Positions 24,318 through 31,766 of a DNA stretch of 64,000 bases are shown one piece after another. The stretch is from positions 1 to 64,000 of the forward strand of contig NZ_JAOEGB010000027.1 in the NCBI RefSeq assembly GCF_025420585.1, written 5' to 3'. A program made the position numbers and the translations under genes. Under the pieces are notes generated by a model. The model made no database searches. It saw nothing but the letters and a program-made list of their open reading frames with translations, and had not been told where the DNA came from. Numbering within the stretch: position 1 is the stretch's first letter; every line of letters begins with the position of its first letter. The DNA comes from Planotetraspora sp. A-T 1434 (GTDB lineage: Bacteria > Actinomycetota > Actinomycetes > Streptosporangiales > Streptosporangiaceae).

Positions 24318-24539
24318 TCAGTGGACGTCCCTGACGACCTCGGGCGCGTCCCGGCTGCGCTCCTCTCTGTCGAGCGCCTCCGCCAGCGCCCGGCCCACGC
24401 GGGACAGGCTCGGGGCGGAGAAGATCCTGCGGGCCGGCCCGCCGCACTCCGGGCAGTCGCGGTACGGCGTGGCGCCGCCCATGGGCAGGGCCACGTCGTA
24501 CGGCCCGCAGCCCGAACAGACGTACTCGTAGGTGGCCAT
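24318..24539 (-). CDS. fmdB: FmdB-family zinc ribbon protein
   Basis: A 73-aa protein. MATYEYVCSGCGPYDV and DCPECGGPARRIFSAP give the CxxC...CxxC zinc ribbon typical of FmdB, proposed as a regulator of formamidase expression in methylotrophs. The remaining tail is acidic and non-conserved. It is 39 bp upstream of the formamidase gene on the same strand, so the two are probably cotranscribed. It is divergent from the small gene at 24646. Confidence 0.9.
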   Translation of the reverse strand: MATYEYVCSGCGPYDVALPMGGATPYRDCPECGGPARRIFSAPSLSRVGRALAEALDREERSRDAPEVVRDVH

Positions 24540-24645
24540 GGCACCTCCCCGTTCAGCGCTCCGTGCCCGCCCACCGTCCAGCTATTCGGACAAAAGTCAT
24601 GTAAGGTGCATAAACCCCGCAAAACTCTTCCCCGGGACAGTCGCA

Positions 24646-24894
24646 ATGCACCAAGAGAGCGGCGGCGAGCACGCCGTCTTCGAGATCGACCTCGCCCTCG
24701 AGGAGGCTCGGCGGCGGGCCGCCGTGATCGCCGGAATCGGTCCACACTGGGACCCGGTGGCCGCGCTGCGGTCCGAGCAGGAAGCCTACGACCTGCTCTA
24801 CTCGGACCTCGACGAGCACCAGCGCGACACCTACGCCATGCTGGCCGACGCGGGCGTCCTCCCCAGACGGGACCTCAGCCATGCTGCCGATTGA
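24646..24894 (+). CDS. small actinobacterial protein (DUF6400-like)
   Basis: An 82-aa acidic helical protein: FEIDLALEEARRRAAVIAGI, HWDPVAALRSEQEAYDLLYS and AMLADAGVLP. From memory it matches a small Streptomyces/Streptosporangiaceae family usually labelled DUF6400. The ATG at 24646 is preferred because the conserved part starts soon after. No function is known. The 3' end overlaps the next gene by 14 bases, so the two are coupled. Confidence 0.75.
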   Translation: MHQESGGEHAVFEIDLALEEARRRAAVIAGIGPHWDPVAALRSEQEAYDLLYSDLDEHQRDTYAMLADAGVLPRRDLSHAAD

Positions 24895-25111
24895 CCCCCA
24901 CGCCGACCGGGGACGCCGCGCCTGGGTCTCCTGCCCCCGATGCCTCGACGACAAGGACTGCGGCGACTGCGGCGCGGGCCGGAACTGCCGGGAACACTGG
25001 CGATACCTCCTCGGCACCACCGGGAGCCTCCTGCACGTCCAGTGCCCGCGCTGCGCCTATCTCTGGGACCACGAGACCCGCTTCCGCGGCGGCCATACCG
25101 CGACGCGCTGA
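24881..25111 (+). CDS. small Cys-rich zinc-ribbon-like protein
   Basis: A 76-aa protein with WVSCPRCLDDKDCGDCGAGRNC, then WRYLLGTTGSLLHVQCPRCAYLW. The two CPRC knuckles plus the extra CGDC suggest one or two structural zinc sites. The ATG lies inside the preceding gene's last codons. Similar two-gene pairs of a small acidic protein and a Cys-rich protein are common in actinomycetes, with no assigned role. It is convergent with the amine oxidase gene; the gap holds the TTCAGCGGCG repeats. Confidence 0.75.
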   Translation: MLPIDPHADRGRRAWVSCPRCLDDKDCGDCGAGRNCREHWRYLLGTTGSLLHVQCPRCAYLWDHETRFRGGHTATR

Positions 25112-25132
25112 CCAGGGTCGACGACGCGGCAC

Positions 25133-25251
25133 TTCAGCGAGGCGCGTTCAGCGACCTGCCTTCAGCGGCGAAGCTTTCTGCGGCGCTTTTCAGCGGCGTT
25201 TCAGCGGCGGTTTCAGCAGCGGAGCTTTCGGCGGCGCGGCCTTCAGCGGCG
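25133..25251. repeat. irregular tandem TTCAGCGGCG repeats
   Basis: Nine near-copies of TTCAGCGGCG (starts 25133, 25147, 25161, 25176, 25189, 25200, 25212, 25227, 25242) are spaced 11-15 bp apart. They fill the gap between two convergent genes and just enter the 3' end of the amine oxidase gene. Spacing is too uneven for a strict minisatellite. Confidence 0.75.
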
Positions 25252-26901
25252 CAGCGCCGCAATCACCTCGTCGGCCGCTCGCTGGCCGGACTCGACCGCC
25301 CCGTTGAGGTAGCCCTGGAAGTCGACCGACGTGTGCTCCCCGGCGAAGTGGCAGCCACCGACGGCTTCGCGCTCGACCCCCACGACCGTGGTGTACTGCC
25401 CCACTCCCCAGTAGGAGTAGGAGCCGCGGGTCCACGGGTAGGAGGCCCAGTGGTTGAGCAGCACCCGTCCGTTCCACAGCGGAGTGATGCCCGGCATCGC
25501 CGGCTCAAGCTGGCCCAGGAACCTCGCGGCGTACTGGGCGGGCGTCAGCGTGCCGAAGTCGGCACCGGGCGCCCCGCCGGTGTAGTCCACGAGGATTCCG
25601 GATGTCCCGCTCTGGGCACGCGTCACCTCCCAGGTGGACTGGTAGCCAGTGTCCGCGTAGCTCTCCCCGTTGCCACCGAGTTCGTACCAGTAGCGCCGGC
25701 TGAACTGAAGCTGCAGCTTCGAGTTGGTGCCCATCCGGGACTCGGCGATGGCCTTGGCCTTGCGCGCCGGGAATCCGGCGCTGCTGAGGTCGACGTCGCG
25801 CAGCAGCGAGAACGGCAGCGCCAGCACGACGCGGTCGGCGATGGTGGTCGTGGACTTGGAGCTTCCCGGCGACCCCACCGTGACCGCCCAGGTGCCGTCT
25901 CCCCGGTCGGCCAGCGCCCGCAGCGCGGTGCCCAGCTTGATCTGACCGGTGAGCGCGGCCGCGAGCCGCGTCGCCACCTGGTCGTTGCCCCCGAGCACGT
26001 GGTACTTCTCGTTCGACTTGCCGAAGATCCGGATGTTGCCCGCGCCCTGGTAGGCCAGCAGGTAGATCAGATTGAGTGACGACTGCTGGCTCGTCTCAGC
26101 GCCGTATTCGATGTTGTAGGCCACATCCAGGAGCTGCCCGAGGCGCGAGCCGATGCCTCCAGGGACGTACGCGTTGATCCAGTCGCGCACCGACATGTGG
26201 TCCAGCTCGTATCCGCGCTGGGTGTAGCTGGAGTAGAGGGTGGGGTAACTCGCCGCCGACGCGTCGGAGTGCAACTGCTGCCAGATGCCCTGCAGGTCAC
26301 CCTTCGCGGTGGCGTAGTCGTAGCGGCCCCCGTCGAAGTAGTAGATCGGCTCGGAGCCGTTCGGCTCGGCGGCCAGCAGGTTCTGGGTCGTGAGGCCGAG
26401 CTCCTGGGTGAGCTGGAGCAGGGCGGTGTGCCCCTGGTCGATGAGCTCGCCCCCGTGCTCGGCGATCTGGCCCTCCGCGAAGGTGCTCCGGTCACTCCAG
26501 CACCGCCCGCCCAGGCGGTCGGACGCCTCGTAGACAGTCGCCGTGTAACCCGCCTTCTTCAGCTCGTAAGCGGCGGTGAGCCCCGCCAGCCCGGCACCGA
26601 TGACGACGATCCTCGGCGCGGTGGCCGCCTGGGCCCGCGAAGGCGTGGCCAGCCCGTACGCCGTGGTGGCACCCAGCCCGGCCATCGTGCCGGCGGCCGC
26701 CGCCGCCCTCAGCAGATGCCGGCGGGACATTCCCTCCCCGGGCTTCTGCCCCCCGGACCGGCGACCGGCCGCGGACACGGACTCGGGCGCGGACACGGAT
26801 GGGGTCTGTGACGCGGTGTCTGATGCGGTGTCTGATGCGGTCTCGGTCTCCAGCTGGCGGACGACGCTGCGGAGCGCGGCGAAAAGCGGTGTGCGTGCCA
26901 T
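25243..26901 (-). CDS. Tat-exported flavin monoamine oxidase-family protein
   Basis: A 552-aa amine oxidase/FAD oxidoreductase. A low-complexity N-terminal leader with TASDTASDTASQT precedes a twin-arginine signal (SRRHLLRAAAAAGTMAGLG, about residue 60) ending in RAQA-A. The FAD site is IVVIGAGLAGLTAAYELKKAGY with E-A-S-D-R-L-G-G-R after it. The C-terminal flavin-closing block is HFAGEHTSVDFQGYLNGAVESGQRA (key G-E-H and G-A-x-x-S-G). Related secreted actinobacterial enzymes oxidise amino acids or polyamines; the substrate here is unknown. The ATG at 26901 is the most credible start. The long linker before the Tat motif is unusual. Confidence 0.88.
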   Translation of the reverse strand: MARTPLFAALRSVVRQLETETASDTASDTASQTPSVSAPESVSAAGRRSGGQKPGEGMSRRHLLRAAAAAGTMAGLGATTAYGLATPSRAQAATAPRIVVIGAGLAGLTAAYELKKAGYTATVYEASDRLGGRCWSDRSTFAEGQIAEHGGELIDQGHTALLQLTQELGLTTQNLLAAEPNGSEPIYYFDGGRYDYATAKGDLQGIWQQLHSDASAASYPTLYSSYTQRGYELDHMSVRDWINAYVPGGIGSRLGQLLDVAYNIEYGAETSQQSSLNLIYLLAYQGAGNIRIFGKSNEKYHVLGGNDQVATRLAAALTGQIKLGTALRALADRGDGTWAVTVGSPGSSKSTTTIADRVVLALPFSLLRDVDLSSAGFPARKAKAIAESRMGTNSKLQLQFSRRYWYELGGNGESYADTGYQSTWEVTRAQSGTSGILVDYTGGAPGADFGTLTPAQYAARFLGQLEPAMPGITPLWNGRVLLNHWASYPWTRGSYSYWGVGQYTTVVGVEREAVGGCHFAGEHTSVDFQGYLNGAVESGQRAADEVIAALRR

Positions 26902-27042
26902 GGCACTTCCTACCTCGGCGACCGGCCCGTGATACGGCCTGCCGACTCGCTTGGGGGGTGACGCCGTGAAACTATCCGCACCTTCGATCAACGACTAGAG
27001 ATCATCATGTAAAGCATCATTGCGATCCGCTTAACCGCCCGG

Positions 27043-27369
27043 TCACCGAAGCACGCGCGCGCAATCGCCAGTGCGGTTCAACGAAGCCCGGTGCGTGGTG
27101 GAACAAAGCGCCTGCGCGCTTAAACAGGGCCCGGTGCGTGGTGGAGCAGCACCCCGTGCGGCTTCGGCAGGGGGGCGTGAGCAGCTCCTCCGGACGAACT
27201 GCCGGTATACCTCGTACTGCCAGGCGTCGCCGTAGCCGTCGTCCACGGAGCGCTGCGGCGGGACGTAATCAGGGTCCAGGACAGTGCCCTTGAGGACGTC
27301 GGGCAGCTTGCGCTTGGCGGCACGCGCCGTATGAGAGGGGCCAAAGACGTCAATCGGCCACTCAACCAT
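27043..27369 (-). CDS. hypothetical protein with a duplicated, non-conserved tail
   Basis: Up to 108 aa. The ATG at 27369 has a strong GGGGGAGG about ten bases upstream. The first 60 residues (MVEWPIDVFGPSHTARAAKR, then DPDYVPPQRSVDDGYGDAWQ, YEVYRQFVRR) look like a real compact protein. After that the frame turns into low-complexity sequence coded by a 43-bp imperfect duplication (20-mers at 27086 and 27129). The gene may have been extended or damaged at its 3' end. Family not recognised. Confidence 0.6.
   Translation of the reverse strand: MVEWPIDVFGPSHTARAAKRKLPDVLKGTVLDPDYVPPQRSVDDGYGDAWQYEVYRQFVRRSCSRPPAEAARGAAPPRTGPCLSAQALCSTTHRASLNRTGDCARVLR
27086..27148. repeat. 20-bp direct repeat 43 bp apart
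   Basis: GCCCGGTGCGTGGTGGAACA at 27086-27105 and the same with one change (A to G near the end) at 27129-27148. Both are inside the 3' part of the small gene read on the minus strand, suggesting a recent local duplication. Confidence 0.75.
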
Positions 27370-27705
27370 CGAAAGGCACCTCCCCCTGGGCTCCCACGGA
27401 TCTCAAGAACTGCCCTCACGCTATCCAGCGCCTATGACAGAACTCGGCTAGATCAACCACAAAACCGCAGGTCAGAAGGACCCCGAAAAGATCTACCTAA
27501 ATCGTCCCAGAGGGGCCCGGGTCGGCGAGCCGCGATCACATGTATGCACCCGATCAGAGCGCAGGTGGCCGGGTGTTTCCCGGCCCGTCGCCTCCTCGTC
27601 TGGAGCACGCCAACGTGCAACCGCGAAGGGCACCGAAAAGCCTTGGGCGACCTCTTAGGCACCGCGCTTAGGCTTACGTCGTGGATGATCAGCGCTTGAG
27701 GTCCC
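27370..27705. other. intergenic region with one strong hairpin
   Basis: This holds the ribosome site and leader of the small minus-strand gene and the upstream region of the phosphotransferase gene. GGCCGGG (27567-27573) and CCCGGCC (27579-27585) form a perfect 7-bp stem with a TGTTT loop. No convincing gene is present. The stretch around 27450-27500 is AT-richer than its surroundings and may hold promoters. Confidence 0.5.
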
Positions 27706-28860
27706 ATGCTCGTTGACGATCTTGTACGGCTCGCCCGGCGCGACGGGCCAGTGACGGTGCTCAAGGACACTCGGGTGCTGGTGGTGAGGGTCGGCGACGT
27801 CGTGGTCAAGGCTCACCCTGCCGACACGGACGAGAAAGAGCTACGCGCTCGCTTGGACGTGGCCAGTCGGGTGCCAGGGGTGATGCTGGCCCCCCTCGGC
27901 CTGGATCGGCTGGGCGACCGGCTCGTGACGATCTGGCCCGCTGGGGAGGCGCTGACACCCGCCCTCCTCGACAGCGGCGCGACGCCATGGGAGGAGGGCG
28001 GACGACTCCTCGCACGGCTCCACGCCCATCCCGCGCCCTCTGGCATGCCCCCAGCGGGCGGACCCGGACGGCTGGCCAGAGCAATGGCGGAGTTGGGCGG
28101 GATCGAGCAAGAGAGCGCCGCCGCACAGGGCGCTGCGGAGCCGGACAGCCTCGCCCCGGGCACGGCGGAGCCGGACAGCCCCACACACGGCATAGCCCAA
28201 CCGGACATGCCACCACGCGGCACGGCCCACCCGAACAAACCCGCACATACCACAGCGGAGCCGGACAGCCCCGCACCAGAGGCACGAGAGCTGGACAGAG
28301 GCGAGCAGGGCACGGGCCGCCTGGGCGGGGACAAGCAGGGCGCTGGAGCATCCCATACGGGCAAATACGGGGGTGAGGGGGATTCGGACGAGTTGGGTGG
28401 TGTAGACGCTGTCGCCATCATCCGGAAGGCGTACGAGACGCTACCGCTGCTGACTCCTCCGGTCGCCAGGCCGGCGCTGACGCACGGCGACTGGCATCTG
28501 GGGCAACTCGTCCGCCATGAGGGGACGTGGCTCCTGATCGATCCGGATGACCTCGGGGTGGGCGACCCGGCGTGGGACCTGGCCCGGCCCGCGGCCTGGT
28601 TCGCGGCCGGACTGCTGGAACCCGCCGCGTGGGACCGCTTCCTGTCCGCCTATCTCCGAGCGGGCGGCGCGGCCGTGCCGTACGACGACCCATGGCGGGA
28701 ACTCGACCTGCCGGCTCGGGCGTTGACCGTCCAACTGGCCGCGACAGCCGTGGTCACGGCGAGGAGGGCGGGCGACGCCCTCGACGACGTGGCCCTGGCG
28801 CTGGTCTCCTCCTGCGGGAGGATCCTCGCGGCGGCAGGCGAGAGCCGGAGACAGGCTTAG
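27706..28860 (+). CDS. aminoglycoside phosphotransferase-fold kinase with a decapeptide-repeat insertion
   Basis: A 384-aa APH-family protein. The N-lobe is short, with VLVVRVGDVVVKAHP supplying the ATP-lysine strand (about residue 25). The catalytic loop is LTHGDWHLGQLV (about 262) and the metal-binding segment LLIDPDDLGVGDPAWDLARP (about 280). Between lobes, residues about 143-193 are five 10-residue repeats of the form TAEPDSPAPG, followed by a Gly/Glu/Lys-rich stretch to about 230. Without it the protein has the normal family size. The substrate is unknown (small molecule or macrolide-type kinases share the fold). The next gene (28886) may be cotranscribed. Confidence 0.85.
   Translation: MLVDDLVRLARRDGPVTVLKDTRVLVVRVGDVVVKAHPADTDEKELRARLDVASRVPGVMLAPLGLDRLGDRLVTIWPAGEALTPALLDSGATPWEEGGRLLARLHAHPAPSGMPPAGGPGRLARAMAELGGIEQESAAAQGAAEPDSLAPGTAEPDSPTHGIAQPDMPPRGTAHPNKPAHTTAEPDSPAPEARELDRGEQGTGRLGGDKQGAGASHTGKYGGEGDSDELGGVDAVAIIRKAYETLPLLTPPVARPALTHGDWHLGQLVRHEGTWLLIDPDDLGVGDPAWDLARPAAWFAAGLLEPAAWDRFLSAYLRAGGAAVPYDDPWRELDLPARALTVQLAATAVVTARRAGDALDDVALALVSSCGRILAAAGESRRQA
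28135..28284 (+). repeat. five 30-bp in-frame repeats inside the kinase gene
   Basis: Units start at 28135, 28165, 28195, 28225 and 28255, exactly 30 bp apart, based on GCGGAGCCGGACAGCCCCGC. The outer units are the most alike and the central two have diverged. They encode the TAEPDSPAPG-type decapeptides inserted between the kinase lobes. Confidence 0.85.
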
Positions 28861-28885
28861 AGATAGAGCAGGAAGAGGGCTATTG

Positions 28886-29143
28886 ATGGAGTGTCCCAAG
28901 TGCCGTGGCCGGATGCGGACCTACGACCGCAACGGAATCCACATCGAGCAGTGTGACAACTGCCGGGGGATCTTCCTGGACTACGGCGAGTTGGAGACGC
29001 TGACCCGGCTGGAGTCGCAGTGGGCGCAGCAGCAGTACGCGCCGCCGCCCGCTCACAGTGGCCCGGCCTGGGGCGCGCCGCACCATGGGGGGCACCACGG
29101 CCACCATAACCGAAGCTGGGTGGGCATGCTCTTCTCAAGCTGA
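28886..29143 (+). CDS. TFIIB-type zinc ribbon protein
   Basis: An 85-aa protein. MECPKCRGRMRTYDRNGIHIEQCDNCRGIFLDYGELE is a zf-TFIIB domain (shown split: CPKC and CDNC are the zinc knuckles). It is followed by a Pro/His/Gly-rich tail (HHGGHHGHHN) and a hydrophobic C-terminus (VGMLFSS). Such proteins are widespread in actinobacteria with no defined role; the His run could bind metal. The ATG at 28886 is used, with GGAAGAGG upstream. Same strand, 25 bp after the kinase gene. Confidence 0.88.
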   Translation: MECPKCRGRMRTYDRNGIHIEQCDNCRGIFLDYGELETLTRLESQWAQQQYAPPPAHSGPAWGAPHHGGHHGHHNRSWVGMLFSS

Positions 29144-29239
29144 GCCCACCGCGGAAGCCTTGCCGCAGGACGGGAGCCTGAGGAGCGCCATGACAGCCCA
29201 CGGCGCTCCCGTGCCTCCCACGGGTTCGCGTAGAAAGTC

Positions 29240-30205
29240 TCAGGACGGGAAGTCGTCCGGGTCGACGTCGCTGGTCGACGCGTTCCCACCGCTGATCTTG
29301 TTCAGCGTGATCGTCCAGTTGTTCCAGCGGACCTGGCTGGCCGTGTAGGTGGTCCGGTAGCGCAGCGAGTCGTCGAACCGTGAGAACCGGCAGCTTCTGG
29401 TGAAGGCATGCGCCCCGCGGTCGTAGTCGACGCCGGTCGTGAAGTAGACGCGGTAGCTCCCGTCCCTGATGTTGGGAACCTTGGCGGTCGACTTCTTCCG
29501 CACGTAGAGGCTGACGGCCTTCTTCTTGCCCTTGACCAGGGTCACGACCCCATCCCTGGAGCCGCCGTTCTTGACGGTCAGGCTGCCCCGGCCGCCGCGG
29601 ACGGCCGACAGCAGGACCGTGCCGTTGCCGGGCCGGCGGTCGCGCTCCTTGGGCGGCTTGAGGCCGATCACCCCGCCTCGGTAGTCGCCGCCGCCGGCGA
29701 GGTCCGCCCCGGCCTCCTTGAGATCGGCGAACTCACCCGATTTGCCGAGCCGGGCGAGGACCGCCCCGGAGGTGCACAGGCTCCGCCCGTCGACGGCGAC
29801 GCGGAGGGTGTCGAGCTGACCGTTCATCGCGCGCAGCGCCGCGAGGTAGTCGGCGTGCTCCGGTCCGATGTCCGCGGGCGGCTGGACGCCGCCGAGCTGC
29901 CCGACCGCGTCGTCGATCGCGTTCTTGGCGCGATCGATCCGCTGGCCGACCGACCGCAACGTGCGTGCCTTGGCGATGGCGCCCAGCGCGGAGGCGACGG
30001 GTTTGCCGGCCCCGTCCAGCGTGACCTGGTATGCCTCCGGTGTCAGCCCCGAAGGGGCCGGAGATCCAGACGAGGACCCGGACGAGGCGCCGGCGGGCGA
30101 GGCCGGGCTGGGGCCGCCCGTGGAGCTCTTTCCGGTGCAGGCCGTCAGGGCGAAGGTCACGGCCAGCACGGCCGCCGGTAGTCGGGGGGAGATCACCCCC
30201 ACCAC
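29240..30205 (-). CDS. hypothetical lipoprotein
   Basis: A 321-aa protein. The hydrophobic N-terminus ends in a lipobox (ALTAC, Cys about 23), followed by a Ser/Gly/Pro linker. Residues about 50-180 are helical with LDTLRVAVDGRSLC. The C-terminal 120 residues form a beta-rich domain (GTVLLSAVRGGRGSLTVKNG, GSYRVYFTTGVDYDRGAHAF, YTASQVRWNNWTITLNKI). It is probably anchored on the outer face of the membrane. I recognise the domain arrangement from other actinobacterial hypotheticals but know no function. Starts are GTG (30205 or a few codons later). Monocistronic. Confidence 0.8.
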   Translation of the reverse strand: MVGVISPRLPAAVLAVTFALTACTGKSSTGGPSPASPAGASSGSSSGSPAPSGLTPEAYQVTLDGAGKPVASALGAIAKARTLRSVGQRIDRAKNAIDDAVGQLGGVQPPADIGPEHADYLAALRAMNGQLDTLRVAVDGRSLCTSGAVLARLGKSGEFADLKEAGADLAGGGDYRGGVIGLKPPKERDRRPGNGTVLLSAVRGGRGSLTVKNGGSRDGVVTLVKGKKKAVSLYVRKKSTAKVPNIRDGSYRVYFTTGVDYDRGAHAFTRSCRFSRFDDSLRYRTTYTASQVRWNNWTITLNKISGGNASTSDVDPDDFPS

Positions 30206-30835
30206 TTTTTATGGATCAAACACGCCGTGTCAAGCCGACGCCATCAGGCCCTCTTGGCCGACGGACAGCCAGCACGTGATCCCGATCGGCTCCAGGAACG
30301 GCACGTCCTGGCCGGCCGATCAGCGCGCTCCGGTAGGCCGGCGGCGCCCGCGCGAGCTGCCTCACAGCATGGTCTTCCCGACCCGTTCGGCCCAGCGGCG
30401 CGATCCGCTCGGGCCCCCGGATTACAAGGTCGGCAGGTTCTACGGCAGGTGGCATATCTCGCCAGTCTCGGCGATGGAGCCGCCGGAAGGCCCCCCCCCC
30501 CCCCCCCGCGATTAGCCTGAGCAGCCGGAACCCCGATGAGCCCGGTCCGGCCGTCCGGAAAGCGAAGAGGCCGTCGAGACGACTGCCATCACACAGAAAA
30601 GCGACAAATCGACATAAATAACAGAAACTGGCATAAATAGGCTCATGGGGATGTTCCTGAATACAGGGTGGCGGCGACCTCAGAAGTCCAGCGGACCCTC
30701 CCGGGATGCACTGCGAGACGGCTGGCACGCTGGGCGGGACCGCCCCGCGCCACTGGTTTTCCCGTGACCCGGGAGGCGGGCGACCAGGGAAGTGACAAAA
30801 GCCTCCCCCGCTAGATGACCATGGCCTCTTGCGGG
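30206..30835. other. intergenic region with a 17-base C tract
   Basis: No convincing gene. A run of 17 C residues occupies 30491-30507, unusual even at this GC content. A short plus-strand frame from an ATG near 30368 runs through the C tract into a TAG. Its peptide includes DPLGPPDYKVGRFYGRW, but there is no family match. The stretch 30600-30660 is clearly AT-rich. A degenerate coding relic is possible. Confidence 0.5.
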
Positions 30836-30874
30836 TAAGGTAACCCTGTCCTAATTTAGGCAAGGCTTACCACT
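30836..30874 (+). promoter_or_regulatory. tandem DtxR/IdeR-type iron boxes upstream of efeUOB
   Basis: Two overlapping-phase sites resemble the TTAGGTTAGGCTAACCTAA consensus: TAAGGTAACCCTGTCCTAA (30836-30854) and TTAGGCAAGGCTTACCACT (30856-30874). They end 16 bp before the efeU GTG, so an iron-loaded DtxR-family repressor there would block transcription or its initiation. Established knowledge: actinobacterial iron uptake is controlled by DtxR/IdeR/DmdR. Confidence 0.75.
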
Positions 30875-30890
30875 CCCTCGGAGGGTCACT

Positions 30891-31733
30891 GTGTTCGCGA
30901 GCTTCCTCATCGGGCTGCGCGAGGGCCTGGAGGCGACGCTCGTCGTTTCCATCCTCGTGGCCTTCCTGGTCAAGAGCGACCGCCGAGACCGGCTGCCGCT
31001 CGTGTGGTCCGGAGTCGGAGCCGCCGTCGCGCTCTCTGTCGGGTTCGGCGCGCTGCTCACCTTCACCGCCGCGCACCTGGAATCGCGGCAGCACGAACTG
31101 TTCGACGCGATCGCCTCGCTGGCCGCCACCGTGTTCGTGACCTTCATGATCTTCTGGATGCGGACGGCGGCGCGGAAGATGTCGGGCGAGCTCCGGGAGA
31201 AGCTCAGCGACGCCCTCCAGCTCGGCGGGACCGCCGTCGTCGTCATGGCGTTCCTCGCCGTGGCCCGTGAGGGCCTGGAGACGGCGCTTTTGTGGTTCGC
31301 CGCGGCGCAGGGAGCGACGGCCAGCGCGAGCCCCCTGATCGGCATCAGCCTCGGGCTGCTGGTGTCCGTCGCCATCGGCTGGGGGCTCTACCGCAGTGCG
31401 CTGCGCATCAACCTCACCAAGTTCTTCACCTGGACGGGGCTGCTGCTCATCCTGGTCGCCGCCGGCATCTTCAAGTACGGCGTGCACGACCTGCAGGAGG
31501 CGGGCGTCCTGCCCGGCCTGAGCACCCTCGCCTTCGACATCAGCGGCGTCCTCAACCCGTCGGCGTGGTACTCCACGGTGCTCAGCGGCATGTTCAACAT
31601 CACCGCGCAGCCCAGCGTGCTGGAGACCGTCGCCTGGGTCGCCTACGCCGTACCCGTGCTCTTCCTCTTCCTCCGGCCCTCCAGCAAGGCGCCGGTGAGT
31701 CCTGCTCCCAAATCGGCTCAGCCCGCTTCCTGA
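30891..31733 (+). CDS. efeU: iron permease EfeU (FTR1 family)
   Basis: A 280-aa integral membrane protein, about seven helices. The two REGLE iron-transport motifs are at residues 10-14 (GLREGLEATLVV) and about 124-128 (VAREGLETALLWF), as in FTR1/EfeU permeases. The start is GTG at 30891 with a GGAGG eight bases upstream, right behind two iron boxes. First gene of the efeUOB operon; the system takes up ferrous or ferric iron using the oxidising partner EfeB and binding partner EfeO. Confidence 0.95.
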   Translation: MFASFLIGLREGLEATLVVSILVAFLVKSDRRDRLPLVWSGVGAAVALSVGFGALLTFTAAHLESRQHELFDAIASLAATVFVTFMIFWMRTAARKMSGELREKLSDALQLGGTAVVVMAFLAVAREGLETALLWFAAAQGATASASPLIGISLGLLVSVAIGWGLYRSALRINLTKFFTWTGLLLILVAAGIFKYGVHDLQEAGVLPGLSTLAFDISGVLNPSAWYSTVLSGMFNITAQPSVLETVAWVAYAVPVLFLFLRPSSKAPVSPAPKSAQPAS

Positions 31734-31766
31734 ACCCCTCACCGCAAGAGTCGGAGTCCTACGCAC

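Noticed and set aside
30216-30863. 215-aa minus-strand frame in the gap before efeU
   Set aside because: No start signal, Arg/Pro-rich, crosses the C tract and the iron boxes; no family recognised.
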